DNA of 64,000 nt. Origin: Defluviitalea saccharophila. GTDB lineage: Bacteria; Bacillota; Clostridia; Lachnospirales; Defluviitaleaceae. Numbering within the stretch: position 1 is the stretch's first letter; every line of letters starts with the position of its first letter. The position numbers and the translations under genes are program-made. The DNA lies in assembly GCF_038396635.1 (NCBI RefSeq), contig NZ_CP121687.1, positions 868,001 through 932,000 on the forward strand, given 5' to 3'. The notes below the pieces were generated by a model, which did not search any database, was not told the DNA's origin, and saw nothing but the letters and a program-made list of their open reading frames with translations. Positions 35,610 through 44,386 of the stretch are shown in pieces.

Positions 35610-36296
35610 ATGAAACTGAACTATGAAATTTACTATGGTACTTTCATAAAACGGCCAAATCGATTTATTGCCCATATTAATGTATCAGGGGAAGAAATTA
35701 TTTGCCATATTCCTAACACCGGCAGATTGAAAGAATTATTATATCCGGGTGTAAAAGTGATGCTTTCCTATCATGATTCTCCCCTTAGAAAAACAAAATA
35801 TGAACTCAGAATGATTCAAAAGGGAAACAGCTGGATTTCTATTGACTCTCAGCTTCCAAATGCTCTTGCTTACGAAGCCGTCTTAAACGGCGTCATTGAA
35901 GAATTAAAAGGATATCCTGTAGTCAAAAGAGAAGTCTCCTATGAAAACAGCCGTTTTGACCTTCAGCTCTTAGGAAAAGATATTTGTTTTGTTGAGGTTA
36001 AAGGCGTAACTTTAGAAAAAGATCACTGGAGCTATTTCCCCGATGCCCCCACGGAACGAGGCCGTAAACACATTGATGAAATGATTCATGCCGTTCAAAA
36101 CGGATATCGCGGAGTAATTCTTTTTGTTGTTCAAATTGAGTATGCAAAAGGCTTTAGTCCAAACGCTCCTATGGATCCAGCCTTTGCACAAAAATTAAAA
36201 GAAGCTTCCCAAGCAGGAGTCGAGATTATCGCCTATAAGTGCAGCATTTCTACTGATGAAATAAAAATCGTTGAGAAAATTCCAGTTAAAATATAA
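35610..36296 (+). CDS. sfsA: SfsA family nuclease
   Basis: The 228-residue protein is a typical full-length SfsA: an N-terminal OB-like fold (KRPNRFIAHINVSGEEIICH, then CHIPNTGRLKELLYPG) and a C-terminal PD-(D/E)XK-like domain (NSRFDLQL, CFVEVKGVTLE, FPDAPTERGRKHIDEM). The Asp, Glu and Lys of the nuclease core are all present. The name (sugar fermentation stimulation) is historical; nucleic-acid cleavage has been suggested. It converges with the YjbQ gene. Confidence 0.93.
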   Translation: MKLNYEIYYGTFIKRPNRFIAHINVSGEEIICHIPNTGRLKELLYPGVKVMLSYHDSPLRKTKYELRMIQKGNSWISIDSQLPNALAYEAVLNGVIEELKGYPVVKREVSYENSRFDLQLLGKDICFVEVKGVTLEKDHWSYFPDAPTERGRKHIDEMIHAVQNGYRGVILFVVQIEYAKGFSPNAPMDPAFAQKLKEASQAGVEIIAYKCSISTDEIKIVEKIPVKI

Positions 36297-36339
36297 GCCT
36301 TGAAATTAAGGCTTATACCGTCATAGTTCCAGCTTTAAT

Positions 36340-36747
36340 TCAATCTGATATCAGTTTAATAAATACTTTTCTATTTCTAGGTCCATCAAACTCACAAAAA
36401 TATACACTCTGCCAGGTCCCTAATACCAATTTCCCTTCATGTATAATGATAGTCTTTTCCGCACCCATATACGAGGATTTTAAATGGGCATGAGAATTCC
36501 CTTCAAAATGCCTATAATCTCCGTGTACAGGAAAAACTTTATCAAGCGTTGCTATGATGTCTCTTACAACATCGGGATCGGCATTTTCATTAATCGTAAT
36601 ACCTGCTGTTGTATGGGGACAATACACAACGGCAATACCATTTTGAATTTTTGACTTTTCTACCGCTTGCTTAATTAAATATGTAATGTCTACAAATTCT
36701 TCATTTTTCTTCGTAGAAACTGGAAATTGAAATAAATTGGTCTCCAC
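36340..36747 (-). CDS. YjbQ family (UPF0047) protein
   Basis: The 135-residue protein carries the family core VYCPHTTAGITINENADPDV, with conserved HGDYRHFEGNSHAHLKSS and LGTWQSVYFCEFDGPR. His and Asp residues form a metal-binding trimer. Some relatives have weak thiamine-phosphate synthase activity. The start is GTG with AGGAGG upstream. It is transcribed alone. Confidence 0.93.
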   Translation of the reverse strand: METNLFQFPVSTKKNEEFVDITYLIKQAVEKSKIQNGIAVVYCPHTTAGITINENADPDVVRDIIATLDKVFPVHGDYRHFEGNSHAHLKSSYMGAEKTIIIHEGKLVLGTWQSVYFCEFDGPRNRKVFIKLISD

Positions 36748-36980
36748 ATCAATTCCTCCTTAGATCTATATATAGAAAAGTTTATATTGTATTTTCAGCC
36801 ATGTCAATTTTGATGAAAAATTATCAATTATCGTTACGAAAGGACTAGGTTTTTCATCCGTAAATGTGTATAATTATATTAATATAAATTATATTAAAAA
36901 ATATGATTTTCAATAAATCTTAGCTTTCTATGCTCAAGAGTTATTATTATCAATAGAGTGATTTTTCAGGGGGGAAATAA

Positions 36981-38282
36981 ATGCTCTCTAAAGATTCAGA
37001 GATCTTTAACCGTGTTGACTGGTTTTTAAATGTCTTTAACAATATCTCAGACTTTGTATTTCTTATGAAAGTAAATGGTGACGAGGATTTTCGTTATTTA
37101 TTTATGAACGAATCGGCAAAAAGCTTTACAGGACTAACGGATGAAGCAATTGGCCGAACCGTCCATGAAATGATGCCAAAAAACGTTGCGGATTTAATCG
37201 TTCAACAGTATAAATATGCCATTGAGCAAAAACAATGCATTACTTACGAAGACTACGCAGTCAGCTCATCCAGTGATTCTGACACCACTGAACATCTTGA
37301 GTATTTTGAGTCAAAGATTACTCCCCTATTCAGTGAAGCAGGGGACTGTACCCATATTATTGCTGTTGTTAGAGACATCACTGAAAGAAAAATGAAAGAA
37401 AAAGCTCTAAAGGAGAGCGAAGAAAAGTATAGATTAATTGCCGATAATATGACGGACTTAGTGAGTATAATAGACGTTAACGGAAAAATAACCTATGCTT
37501 CTCCTTCTCATCAGAATATCTTAGGGCATGCACCGGAAAATTATGTTGGAGAATGCATTTTTAATTATATTCATCCCAGCGAAATTGAAGAAGTTAGAAA
37601 TCAATTTCAAGATATGCATATAGCACAAAAAACCACAACATTGGAATTTCGGCATATCCATTCTGATCACTCCTGGCTGTGGCTAGAAGGAAAAATATCT
37701 CTTGTTCTGGACGATGATGGGAATGCCAAACATTTTCTCCTGGTTGCAAGAGAAGTCATGGAAAGAAAACTATTCGAAGAAAAACTAAGATATTTAGCAT
37801 TTCATGACACCTTGACCGATTTGCCCAATCGAAGACTCTTTAAAACAAAATTAGTACAGTGGATCAATGAAGCCAATAAGTTTGGTCAAATGATTGCGGT
37901 AATGTATCTTGACATTGATAGATTTAAACAAGTAAATGATACTTTAGGACATGATATTGGCGATAAGCTATTATGTCAATTTTCTCAAAGGATAAAAGCC
38001 TGCCTAAGAAAATCCGATATATTGGCCCGCTTAGGAGGCGACGAATTTTGTATCTTATTAATGATCAATCAAAAAAATGATGCCATAAACATTGCAAAGA
38101 GAATTATTAACGATATTCAAGCCAAATGGAAAATTGAATCCTATGAATTTATTACTACTTCAAGTATAGGCATAGCCTTTTACGAAGATGGCCTGGATGA
38201 CGAGACTCTGCTTAAGCGAGCAGATATAGCATTATACCATGCTAAAGAAAGCGGAAGAAATACCTTTCAAGTATATTCATAA
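36981..38282 (+). CDS. PAS-PAS-GGDEF diguanylate cyclase
   Basis: The 433-residue soluble protein has two PAS domains (about residues 12-135 and 150-270, the second ending VAREVMERKLFEEKLR). The GGDEF domain (about 275-430) has DIDRFKQVNDTLGHDIGD for metal and GTP and an intact RLGGDEFC signature. It should make cyclic-di-GMP from GTP. No membrane segment is present, so the PAS domains sense a cytoplasmic cue. GGGGGG precedes the ATG. A terminator separates it from the convergent HD-GYP response regulator, whose family degrades cyclic-di-GMP. Confidence 0.93.
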   Translation: MLSKDSEIFNRVDWFLNVFNNISDFVFLMKVNGDEDFRYLFMNESAKSFTGLTDEAIGRTVHEMMPKNVADLIVQQYKYAIEQKQCITYEDYAVSSSSDSDTTEHLEYFESKITPLFSEAGDCTHIIAVVRDITERKMKEKALKESEEKYRLIADNMTDLVSIIDVNGKITYASPSHQNILGHAPENYVGECIFNYIHPSEIEEVRNQFQDMHIAQKTTTLEFRHIHSDHSWLWLEGKISLVLDDDGNAKHFLLVAREVMERKLFEEKLRYLAFHDTLTDLPNRRLFKTKLVQWINEANKFGQMIAVMYLDIDRFKQVNDTLGHDIGDKLLCQFSQRIKACLRKSDILARLGGDEFCILLMINQKNDAINIAKRIINDIQAKWKIESYEFITTSSIGIAFYEDGLDDETLLKRADIALYHAKESGRNTFQVYS

Positions 38283-38290
38283 AATGAAAG

Positions 38291-38331
38291 AAGCCGGATA
38301 ACTGCTCCACAGTTTCCGGCTTTGTTTTTTC
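38291..38331 (+). terminator. Terminator of the diguanylate cyclase gene
   Basis: AAGCCGGA-ACTG and CAGT-TCCGGCTT pair around CTCCA, with a run of T (TTTGTTTTTT) after. Confidence 0.87.
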
Positions 38332-38347
38332 TATATGATTTCCATTC

Positions 38348-39937
38348 TTAATCCCCTTCATTGTATCTTAACAAAATTGCACGAATCTTGTCCTTATTCT
38401 CAATGACGTGATCAATGAGGGTGGGATCAAATTGAATACCTTTTTGCTGTTCAAGATAATCCATCGCATCTTCAAAACTCCAGGGTTCTTTATAGGGTCG
38501 TTTATGAGTAAGGGCATCGAAAACATCTGCAATGGCCACAATTCTGGCTTCAATAGGAATCTCTTCACCTTTTAAGCCGTCCGGATATCCCTGGCCATTC
38601 CATTTTTCATGATGATGTCTTGAAATATTATATGCGATTGCTCGTAATTCCTGATCCAGCACACTAAAAAGTTCAAAATTAATCTCCGTATGCTTTTTAA
38701 TGATTTCAAATTCTTCGGGGGTAAGTTTTCCCTTCTTATTTAAAATACTATCAGATACTGCAATTTTGCCTATATCATGAAGAGAAGTTGACAATTCGAT
38801 GCTTTTTATCATTTCATCAGGCAGCTTCGCCCATTTCGCAATTTCTGCCGCTATTTTAGAAACTCTTTTTGTATGTTTACTCGTGTTTAAATCTCTTTTT
38901 TCTACTATTTCACCCAGAGCAAAAATAAGATTTTTCTGATTCAACATATGAATATTATTCGCTACCAAATTATCCAATGCGGTCAAAACATTAGTTAAGA
39001 ATACATTTACGAGATCAAGATTAAAATCTGCATTATTATAATGAATATAAAAGTAGTTTCTATTATTCATAATTCCTTTATGATAAGCAAGCAAATACTC
39101 ATCAGTGAATTTGACAAAATCCTCCTCATGATGACGATTTATTAGCTCTAATACCTCGGAATCGATATCTGAGATCGTATTGACTTCCTTACCGATATAT
39201 TTTTCATATTCTCCTGTAGCAGCAAAAACGATTAAACGATTGCCTTTATCTGCAATCACAAATCCATTTTTTTCTTTAGGGTAATCTTCATTAATCAGCA
39301 TGGAATGGGTTGTATTGGTGATTAAAGTATTGAACTGCACAAGAATACCATTAAGAAAGTCCTGAAGGGATCGATATTTAAATAAACTTTTTGAAGCATT
39401 AAGAACCATTTCAAGACCGACTTTTTGATTCTTTATAGCAAGGATATTCCTATAATTTCTTATAGCAGAAAAAATCGTGGTATAAAGCTTTTCAACGGTT
39501 AATTCCGTTTTCGTTTTATAATCATTGATTTCATAATTCCTAATGATTTCTTCTTCCGGTGCTACCCCTGGCTGACCTGTCCTTAGAATAATCTGAATAT
39601 CATAATTTTTGAGTTCATCTCGAATAAAGCTTACTACTTCAATGCCTGATCGTTCTGTTTCCATAACAACATCGAGCAAAATAACCGCAATATCGTCATG
39701 CTGCAGTAATATGCGCTTAGCTTCCCGCTCACTGTAAGCATGCAGCAGCTCCAGGCCGAAATTTCCAAAATCTAAACCATCTAAAGCCATGTCAGTTATA
39801 GTGTGCACATCTTTTTCATCATCCACGATTAATACCTTGTAATTAAGCTCTATTTTTTTATTTTCTCTAAAAGAATCCGATGATATAGGATCGTCTAAAA
39901 ATGATACATCCAAATCCTCTGCTTTAAGGTAAGCCAT
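38348..39937 (-). CDS. Response regulator with HD-GYP cyclic-di-GMP phosphodiesterase output
   Basis: The 529-residue protein has a receiver domain (about residues 30-160: VLIVDDEKDV acidic pocket, phosphoacceptor Asp in VILLDVVME, Thr/Lys in LRTGQPG and DYKTK). A DUF3369-type middle region follows (about 170-330). The C-terminal HD-GYP domain has SLHDIGKIAV, KKHTEINFEL, and SRHHHEKWNGQGYPDGLKGE with the GYP signature. It would hydrolyse cyclic-di-GMP when phosphorylated. It follows the histidine kinase and binding-protein genes on the same strand and probably takes its phosphate from that kinase. Confidence 0.92.
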   Translation of the reverse strand: MAYLKAEDLDVSFLDDPISSDSFRENKKIELNYKVLIVDDEKDVHTITDMALDGLDFGNFGLELLHAYSEREAKRILLQHDDIAVILLDVVMETERSGIEVVSFIRDELKNYDIQIILRTGQPGVAPEEEIIRNYEINDYKTKTELTVEKLYTTIFSAIRNYRNILAIKNQKVGLEMVLNASKSLFKYRSLQDFLNGILVQFNTLITNTTHSMLINEDYPKEKNGFVIADKGNRLIVFAATGEYEKYIGKEVNTISDIDSEVLELINRHHEEDFVKFTDEYLLAYHKGIMNNRNYFYIHYNNADFNLDLVNVFLTNVLTALDNLVANNIHMLNQKNLIFALGEIVEKRDLNTSKHTKRVSKIAAEIAKWAKLPDEMIKSIELSTSLHDIGKIAVSDSILNKKGKLTPEEFEIIKKHTEINFELFSVLDQELRAIAYNISRHHHEKWNGQGYPDGLKGEEIPIEARIVAIADVFDALTHKRPYKEPWSFEDAMDYLEQQKGIQFDPTLIDHVIENKDKIRAILLRYNEGD

Positions 39938-40058
39938 TTTTTAACCCCCTAGTGTAAAGCTGCTACATATAATATTAAAATGATTGATAATACAACATAT
40001 AATATAATTTTACGTTAAATTCACATTCAATGCAACAGGGATTCATGCCTAATGGTTC

Positions 40059-40922
40059 TTATTGAATACCGCCGTGCTGCTCCATAATCTTCTTATATTT
40101 GCTGCTCTCTTTAAATCTCTTTAAAGCCTCATCAAATTTCTTAAGATACTCTTCCCCATTTGGATACTTCTTTGAAACCATCAAATACATTTTTTCTTCT
40201 CTATAGGGTTTTTCCAATGTTCCAAAATCATCTACATCATTGGGGAAAAGTCGTTTAATTGAATCAAAACCTGCTCCTTCATCTTCCATTACAAAATCCA
40301 CTCGATCACTGGCAAGCATTTGTAAGGCATTATCAATGGAAACCGTAAGCTCATAGCGATAATTGCCTTTTTTAAAAATCTCTTCATAGAAGTATCCTCT
40401 AGCGCCTCCAAATTTATATGGTTTTAAATCTTCCAACTCATCAAATACTATATTTGCTCCCTTTATATTAGGATTGGATTTATGATAAAACAGCATGACA
40501 CGAGAATTCCATAGCTCTTCACTGGAATAATAATAAGATGAAAGACGTTCCTCTACATAAAACCACGGAAAAGTTCCCCAAACCATACCTTCCTCTGTTT
40601 CTTTTAGAGCACGTTCCCAAGGGCAAAACTTAAATTCATAGTCTACACCCATGGAATTTAATACTTCTGCTGCTATTTCTGAGCAAATTCCATAGTTCGG
40701 AAGATCCTCTCCAGTATAAGGAGCCCATTCTCCTATTGCTATAATAAGCTTATCATTTTTGGTCTTAGATTCGACGCTATCCTCTTTATTGTTCTGGTCG
40801 GAACCATTGATTATTGTTTCATCAGTTGTTTTACTGCCACAACTGGTTATAAAAAAGACCGTTATAAGGAACAAAACACTCAAAAATAATTTTTCCGTCT
40901 TAATAAAACTCTTGATCCTCAT
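40059..40922 (-). CDS. Extracellular amino-acid-type solute-binding lipoprotein, likely sensor component
   Basis: The 287-residue protein has a lipoprotein signal (FFITSCGSKTTDE lipobox) and a family-3 periplasmic-binding-protein core (LIIAIGEWAPYTGEDLPNYG, then VLNSMGVDYEFKFCPWERAL). No ABC permease or ATPase is nearby; the gene lies 14 bases after a histidine kinase and upstream of its response regulator. I infer a ligand-capturing sensor subunit for that kinase rather than a transporter part. AAAGGAG precedes the ATG. Confidence 0.87.
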   Translation of the reverse strand: MRIKSFIKTEKLFLSVLFLITVFFITSCGSKTTDETIINGSDQNNKEDSVESKTKNDKLIIAIGEWAPYTGEDLPNYGICSEIAAEVLNSMGVDYEFKFCPWERALKETEEGMVWGTFPWFYVEERLSSYYYSSEELWNSRVMLFYHKSNPNIKGANIVFDELEDLKPYKFGGARGYFYEEIFKKGNYRYELTVSIDNALQMLASDRVDFVMEDEGAGFDSIKRLFPNDVDDFGTLEKPYREEKMYLMVSKKYPNGEEYLKKFDEALKRFKESSKYKKIMEQHGGIQ

Positions 40923-40936
40923 AGTCGTTTCTCCTT

Positions 40937-42268
40937 TTAGTGTTTTGCATTAATATTAAGTTCTTCGCTCCCCTTATCAAGATTTAGTGGAATTTTAATT
41001 ATAAAAGTTGTGCCTTCAAATTGCTTACTTCTACAAGAAATACTTCCATTTAGTTTTGTAACCACTAAATTATAAACCAGATTAAGACCTAAGCCACTGC
41101 CTCCTGAACCTCTCTTTGTTGTAAAAAAAGGATTGAAGATCTTATTAAGATTTTCTTTAGGGATTCCAATTCCATTATCGCTAAATTCTATAATCAGTTG
41201 ATTGCCCTCCTCATGACCATTGATCTCTATTGTACCTTCTTCAATATTCTCAAACCCATGTATAAAACTATTGATAAGGAGATTGGTGAAAATCTGCGAT
41301 ATCCTGCCGGGATAAGTATTTATAGTAATGTTTGGCAAATTATTAATAATAGTATGCTTACTTCTTTTATATTCATGTCTAAGACTTAAAATGATTTTGT
41401 CTACATAGTCTTTAATATCAATTCGATCCATTAAGTCATTGGATCTGTCCACAGCAATCTTTTTAAAACTGCTAATGAGCTCTGCTCCCTTATTTAAATT
41501 GATTTGAAGAATTTCCGTTGTTTCCATGATTTTATTCATGTAATCTACTAAATCTTCTTTTCGCATTTTTCCGCTTTTTAAAAGAGCAATGTATTTATTA
41601 TTTAATGCCTCAAGCCTTGATGCCGCTGTCACGCCTATACCCAAGGGGGTATTGATTTCATGGGCTATACCTGCCACCAGGGCTCCTAATGACGCCATTT
41701 TTTCAGATTCCAGTAATTGTTTATTATTTTCTTCAAGTTGTAAAAGGTACTCATGGAGCGTATTCTTTTGAAAGTATACGATTAAAATAAGAACAATAAT
41801 CACTACAATACTTAATACAATGTTCCTGGTTAGTATGACGGGGACTTTATTCTTTCTGTATTGTCCATCAATGCCGATTCTGCATAATCCTATAACTTGA
41901 TCTTTTTTATAGACCTTGATTTCTCTAATAATTAAATCCTTTGGAGGAATATCTGCCTTCTGATAATCTACAACCGTATTATTTAAAGCATCACGAAGTT
42001 CTACTTTGAAAACATCCTGATCTTTTAGAATACCCAAAACAAAATCTTCTGCTGTTTCATAATCATAATTCCAAAATGGTCCTTCAAGACCTTTAGAGGA
42101 TAACTCCAGCAATGTATCCAATTTTAAATCAATTTCTTTCTCTGCATCATTGATTAAGAGAAAATAGTTAATAATAATGGATAAAATCATGATTGTGGAA
42201 ACACTAATGATCATAGAACCCATTATTGCAAACTTAGGATCAAACTTGGATAAAAATTTTTTTATCAT
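40937..42268 (-). CDS. Membrane sensor histidine kinase
   Basis: The 443-residue protein has a membrane segment at about residues 14-36, a small extracellular domain (about 37-145), a second membrane segment (about 148-168), then a coiled coil and a HisKA-like dimer helix with the phosphoacceptor His in AGIAHEINTPLG. The ATPase part has NLLINSFIHGFE (N box), FSDNGIGIPKENL (G1) and GSGGSGLGLNLV (G2). No HAMP domain is evident. It heads an operon with a binding protein and an HD-GYP response regulator. Confidence 0.92.
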   Translation of the reverse strand: MIKKFLSKFDPKFAIMGSMIISVSTIMILSIIINYFLLINDAEKEIDLKLDTLLELSSKGLEGPFWNYDYETAEDFVLGILKDQDVFKVELRDALNNTVVDYQKADIPPKDLIIREIKVYKKDQVIGLCRIGIDGQYRKNKVPVILTRNIVLSIVVIIVLILIVYFQKNTLHEYLLQLEENNKQLLESEKMASLGALVAGIAHEINTPLGIGVTAASRLEALNNKYIALLKSGKMRKEDLVDYMNKIMETTEILQINLNKGAELISSFKKIAVDRSNDLMDRIDIKDYVDKIILSLRHEYKRSKHTIINNLPNITINTYPGRISQIFTNLLINSFIHGFENIEEGTIEINGHEEGNQLIIEFSDNGIGIPKENLNKIFNPFFTTKRGSGGSGLGLNLVYNLVVTKLNGSISCRSKQFEGTTFIIKIPLNLDKGSEELNINAKH

Positions 42269-42560
42269 ATGTATACCTCTCTATCCATGGCTTTCACAAT
42301 ACAAAAATCTCCATAATTCGATTACAGCAAATCATATAAAGTATCTAAATCTCTATTTTTAGATAAATTACTTCTTTATTGTACAAAAATTTCAAAATCA
42401 AATATCGTTTCGCCTTATTTTTTTGGATAGTTTAAACGAATTGGTATTAAATATTTTAATTCTGTATGTTAATCTTAAACTAACTCTCAGTACCTTGTCA
42501 ATGCAGCAATATTCATAAATTCACTATGCTTCTGCTGTACTTTTAATGCTTAAATTCTAT

Positions 42561-42812
42561 TCAATATATTGTAGAATTTTGTAACACGGCAAGGGCACTC
42601 TCGTAGTCTTTCTTATGCACATAGATATAATATACACCAGAATATTTCATATCTTCCCAGTTCGTATCCATATCCTCCATTTTGGGATGCGTGCGATTGA
42701 TAATTTTATATTTGTATTGAATTTTATTACGACTCAAAAGATCAAGTATTTCATTAAATTTTTTCACAGAGAATCCGACAAATATTTCCTTTCGGTTCCA
42801 AATATTGATCAT
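42561..42812 (-). CDS. Small hypothetical protein (83 residues)
   Basis: AAAGGGGG precedes the ATG. The sequence has a front, IFVGFSVKKFNEILDLLSRN, that resembles small proteins that hold a bent beta-alpha fold (DUF2007-like), and ends YYIYVHKKDYESALAVLQNS. The alternating pattern suggests a compact ferredoxin-like fold. I cannot assign a function. The region up to 42268 (about 290 bases) shows nothing I recognise. Confidence 0.65.
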   Translation of the reverse strand: MINIWNRKEIFVGFSVKKFNEILDLLSRNKIQYKYKIINRTHPKMEDMDTNWEDMKYSGVYYIYVHKKDYESALAVLQNSTIY

Positions 42813-42888
42813 AAACTTCCCCCTTTGATTCTGATAAAATAGATCTTTACAAATATAAGCATACTCATATAGTCAACTTATGCTCCAA

Positions 42889-43091
42889 TAAATTGATCTG
42901 TTTTTCTAATGAGGGCAGTATAATTTTGTAGTTGATAGAGTTCCTCTGAGGGTAAACTTTTCTGTACATACTTTTCATTTTCAATGTTTAGAGTTTTACT
43001 GTAAAGTCCATGGGAGGCTGCCCCATGGGAGGCTGCCGTATGTTGATACTGAATCCTTATACTTTAAAATATGATTGGTTTGAGTAACGGT
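42889..43091 (-). pseudogene. Decayed reading frame with 15-bp internal duplication
   Basis: On the minus strand a frame without start codon reads through QYQHTAASHGAASHGLYSKT and NIENEKYVQKSLPSEELYQL, then RKTDQFIGA and a stop at 42889. It is broken upstream by a stop near 43065. A perfect 15-base direct repeat (43008-43022 and 43023-43037) duplicates Ala-Ala-Ser-His-Gly in frame. The composition looks coding, unlike the flanking AT-rich sequence. I do not recognise the parent. The rest of the 540-base gap (42813-43351) shows nothing else. Confidence 0.35.
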
Positions 43092-43351
43092 GATATTTTT
43101 AGAAATTTTTTCTGGGGGATTGATAGAAAATTTTTGAAAGGTTCTTAGATAAGAAATTCTAAAAGAATAGACAAATCCATTATTTTTATAAAATGTGGGT
43201 ATTCACAAAAAACTTTCCGTTATTTTGATTTTAAAAAATAATTGTTCCCAAAGTATCCTATAAAGGCTGCAATACAGCAATTTCATCATATTTATATTCA
43301 TAAGTTTTCAATTTCATGCTCTTTTATATTATTTATGTTTTTTCAATAAAA

Positions 43352-43600
43352 TCAAATATCCGTATTCATTTGTATTTCAAATACATCTTGAAGTTTATCG
43401 CTCATAAAGGCATAGGCATCTTCTACTCCTTGATTATAGATACCAGGTGCTAATTTTTCTATAAAAAAAGTCAAAATCATATCCGCTGCTAAATCTCCTA
43501 AATCTTCATCTCTTTCCTGGTAAAAATATTCCTTAATCAAGTTGATCATTTCTTGCTTTTGTTCCTTTGTAAATTTGATCTTTTGCTTATTCTTCATTTC
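43352..43600 (-). CDS. DUF2164 family protein
   Basis: The protein has 82 residues from the ATG at 43600, which has AAAGGGG upstream (the longer frame lacks one). It matches DUF2164: KFTKEQKQEMINLIKEYFYQ, then DLGDLAADMILTFFIEKLAP and YNQGVEDAYAFM. The family is small and of unknown function. It sits 26 bases after the GNAT stop on the same strand and is probably cotranscribed. Confidence 0.85.
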   Translation of the reverse strand, partial: EMKNKQKIKFTKEQKQEMINLIKEYFYQERDEDLGDLAADMILTFFIEKLAPGIYNQGVEDAYAFMSDKLQDVFEIQMNTDI

Positions 43601-43626
43601 GTTTCCCCTTTTCAATGTTATTTTGC

Positions 43627-44139
43627 TCAGTTATTTCTTTTTAATAAAATATGTCTTTTCTTTCCACCGTACTTCCTTACGGTTTTTACTATCTCATATC
43701 CTAACTTGGTAAAATTATTTAGACTAGGAAGATTCTTAGGATGAACCGTTGCCATAAGATATCTAAATCCATTTTTACTTAGGATGTTTTCAGCTTCCAT
43801 CATCAGTCGCTTCTGTAGTCCTTTCCCCCTATGGACAGGAAGAATAACAACAGATTCTATATGAGCTACTTTTTCTAACTCTTTGTGATTTAACTGAATA
43901 TCAAGACCTAAATTATCTTCTTCATATTTTGGAATTCTTACGATGAGAAAACCTATGATTTCTTCATTGTACACCGCTTTGAGAATAAAGCCTGCTTCAT
44001 GGATATGCATTGTGATAAATTCTTTACTGTCTGCACAAAACAAATCGTCATCCTGTATTGTTTCTTTAACTGTATTCATAATGTCAAATATTCTTTTTAC
44101 ATCTTGCTCTTGAGACTTTTCTATAATAATCATCTTCAT
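43627..44139 (-). CDS. GNAT-family N-acetyltransferase
   Basis: The 170-residue protein has the GNAT core: a beta strand with VIILPVHRGKGLQKRLMMEA-type acetyl-CoA loop (VHRGKGLQ), then FRYLMATVHPKNLPSLNNFT and LGYEIVKTVRKYGGKKR. It transfers an acetyl group from acetyl-CoA to an amine; the substrate cannot be told. GGGTGAAATA lies before the ATG. The C-terminus is rich in Lys and Arg. Confidence 0.87.
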   Translation of the reverse strand: MKMIIIEKSQEQDVKRIFDIMNTVKETIQDDDLFCADSKEFITMHIHEAGFILKAVYNEEIIGFLIVRIPKYEEDNLGLDIQLNHKELEKVAHIESVVILPVHRGKGLQKRLMMEAENILSKNGFRYLMATVHPKNLPSLNNFTKLGYEIVKTVRKYGGKKRHILLKRNN

Positions 44140-44321
44140 TATTTCACCCTTATTTTCTTAATGTTCATTATAAAATTGGTTAGAATACTTCCATTCTAAT
44201 ATTTTTAAACATTTAATTCAACAAGCAACCTATACTTCACCGAATATTTCTCTTTTATGGCTGTGATCTAAAAAATATTTCCATATTTAATCTTTTTCGA
44301 CAATTCCTCCTTTAACTCGGG

Positions 44322-44349
44322 TTGACAAATGACAGTATTTTATTATAGT
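44322..44349 (+). promoter_or_regulatory. Promoter of the ABC exporter gene
   Basis: TTGACA (44322-44327) and TATAGT (44344-44349) are 16 bases apart and lie about 40 bases before the ATG. Confidence 0.7.
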
Positions 44350-44386
44350 ATTACTAGTTAACACAATTATAGAAAAGGAGAAAGAC

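Noticed and set aside
36293-36316. Hairpin ATAAGCCTT / AAGGCTTAT after sfsA
   Set aside because: The stem is good but no T-tract follows on either strand, so I did not list it as a terminator.
42813-43351. Complete gene in the 540-base gap
   Set aside because: Only a frame fragment without start was found on the minus strand; the rest has frequent stops in all frames.
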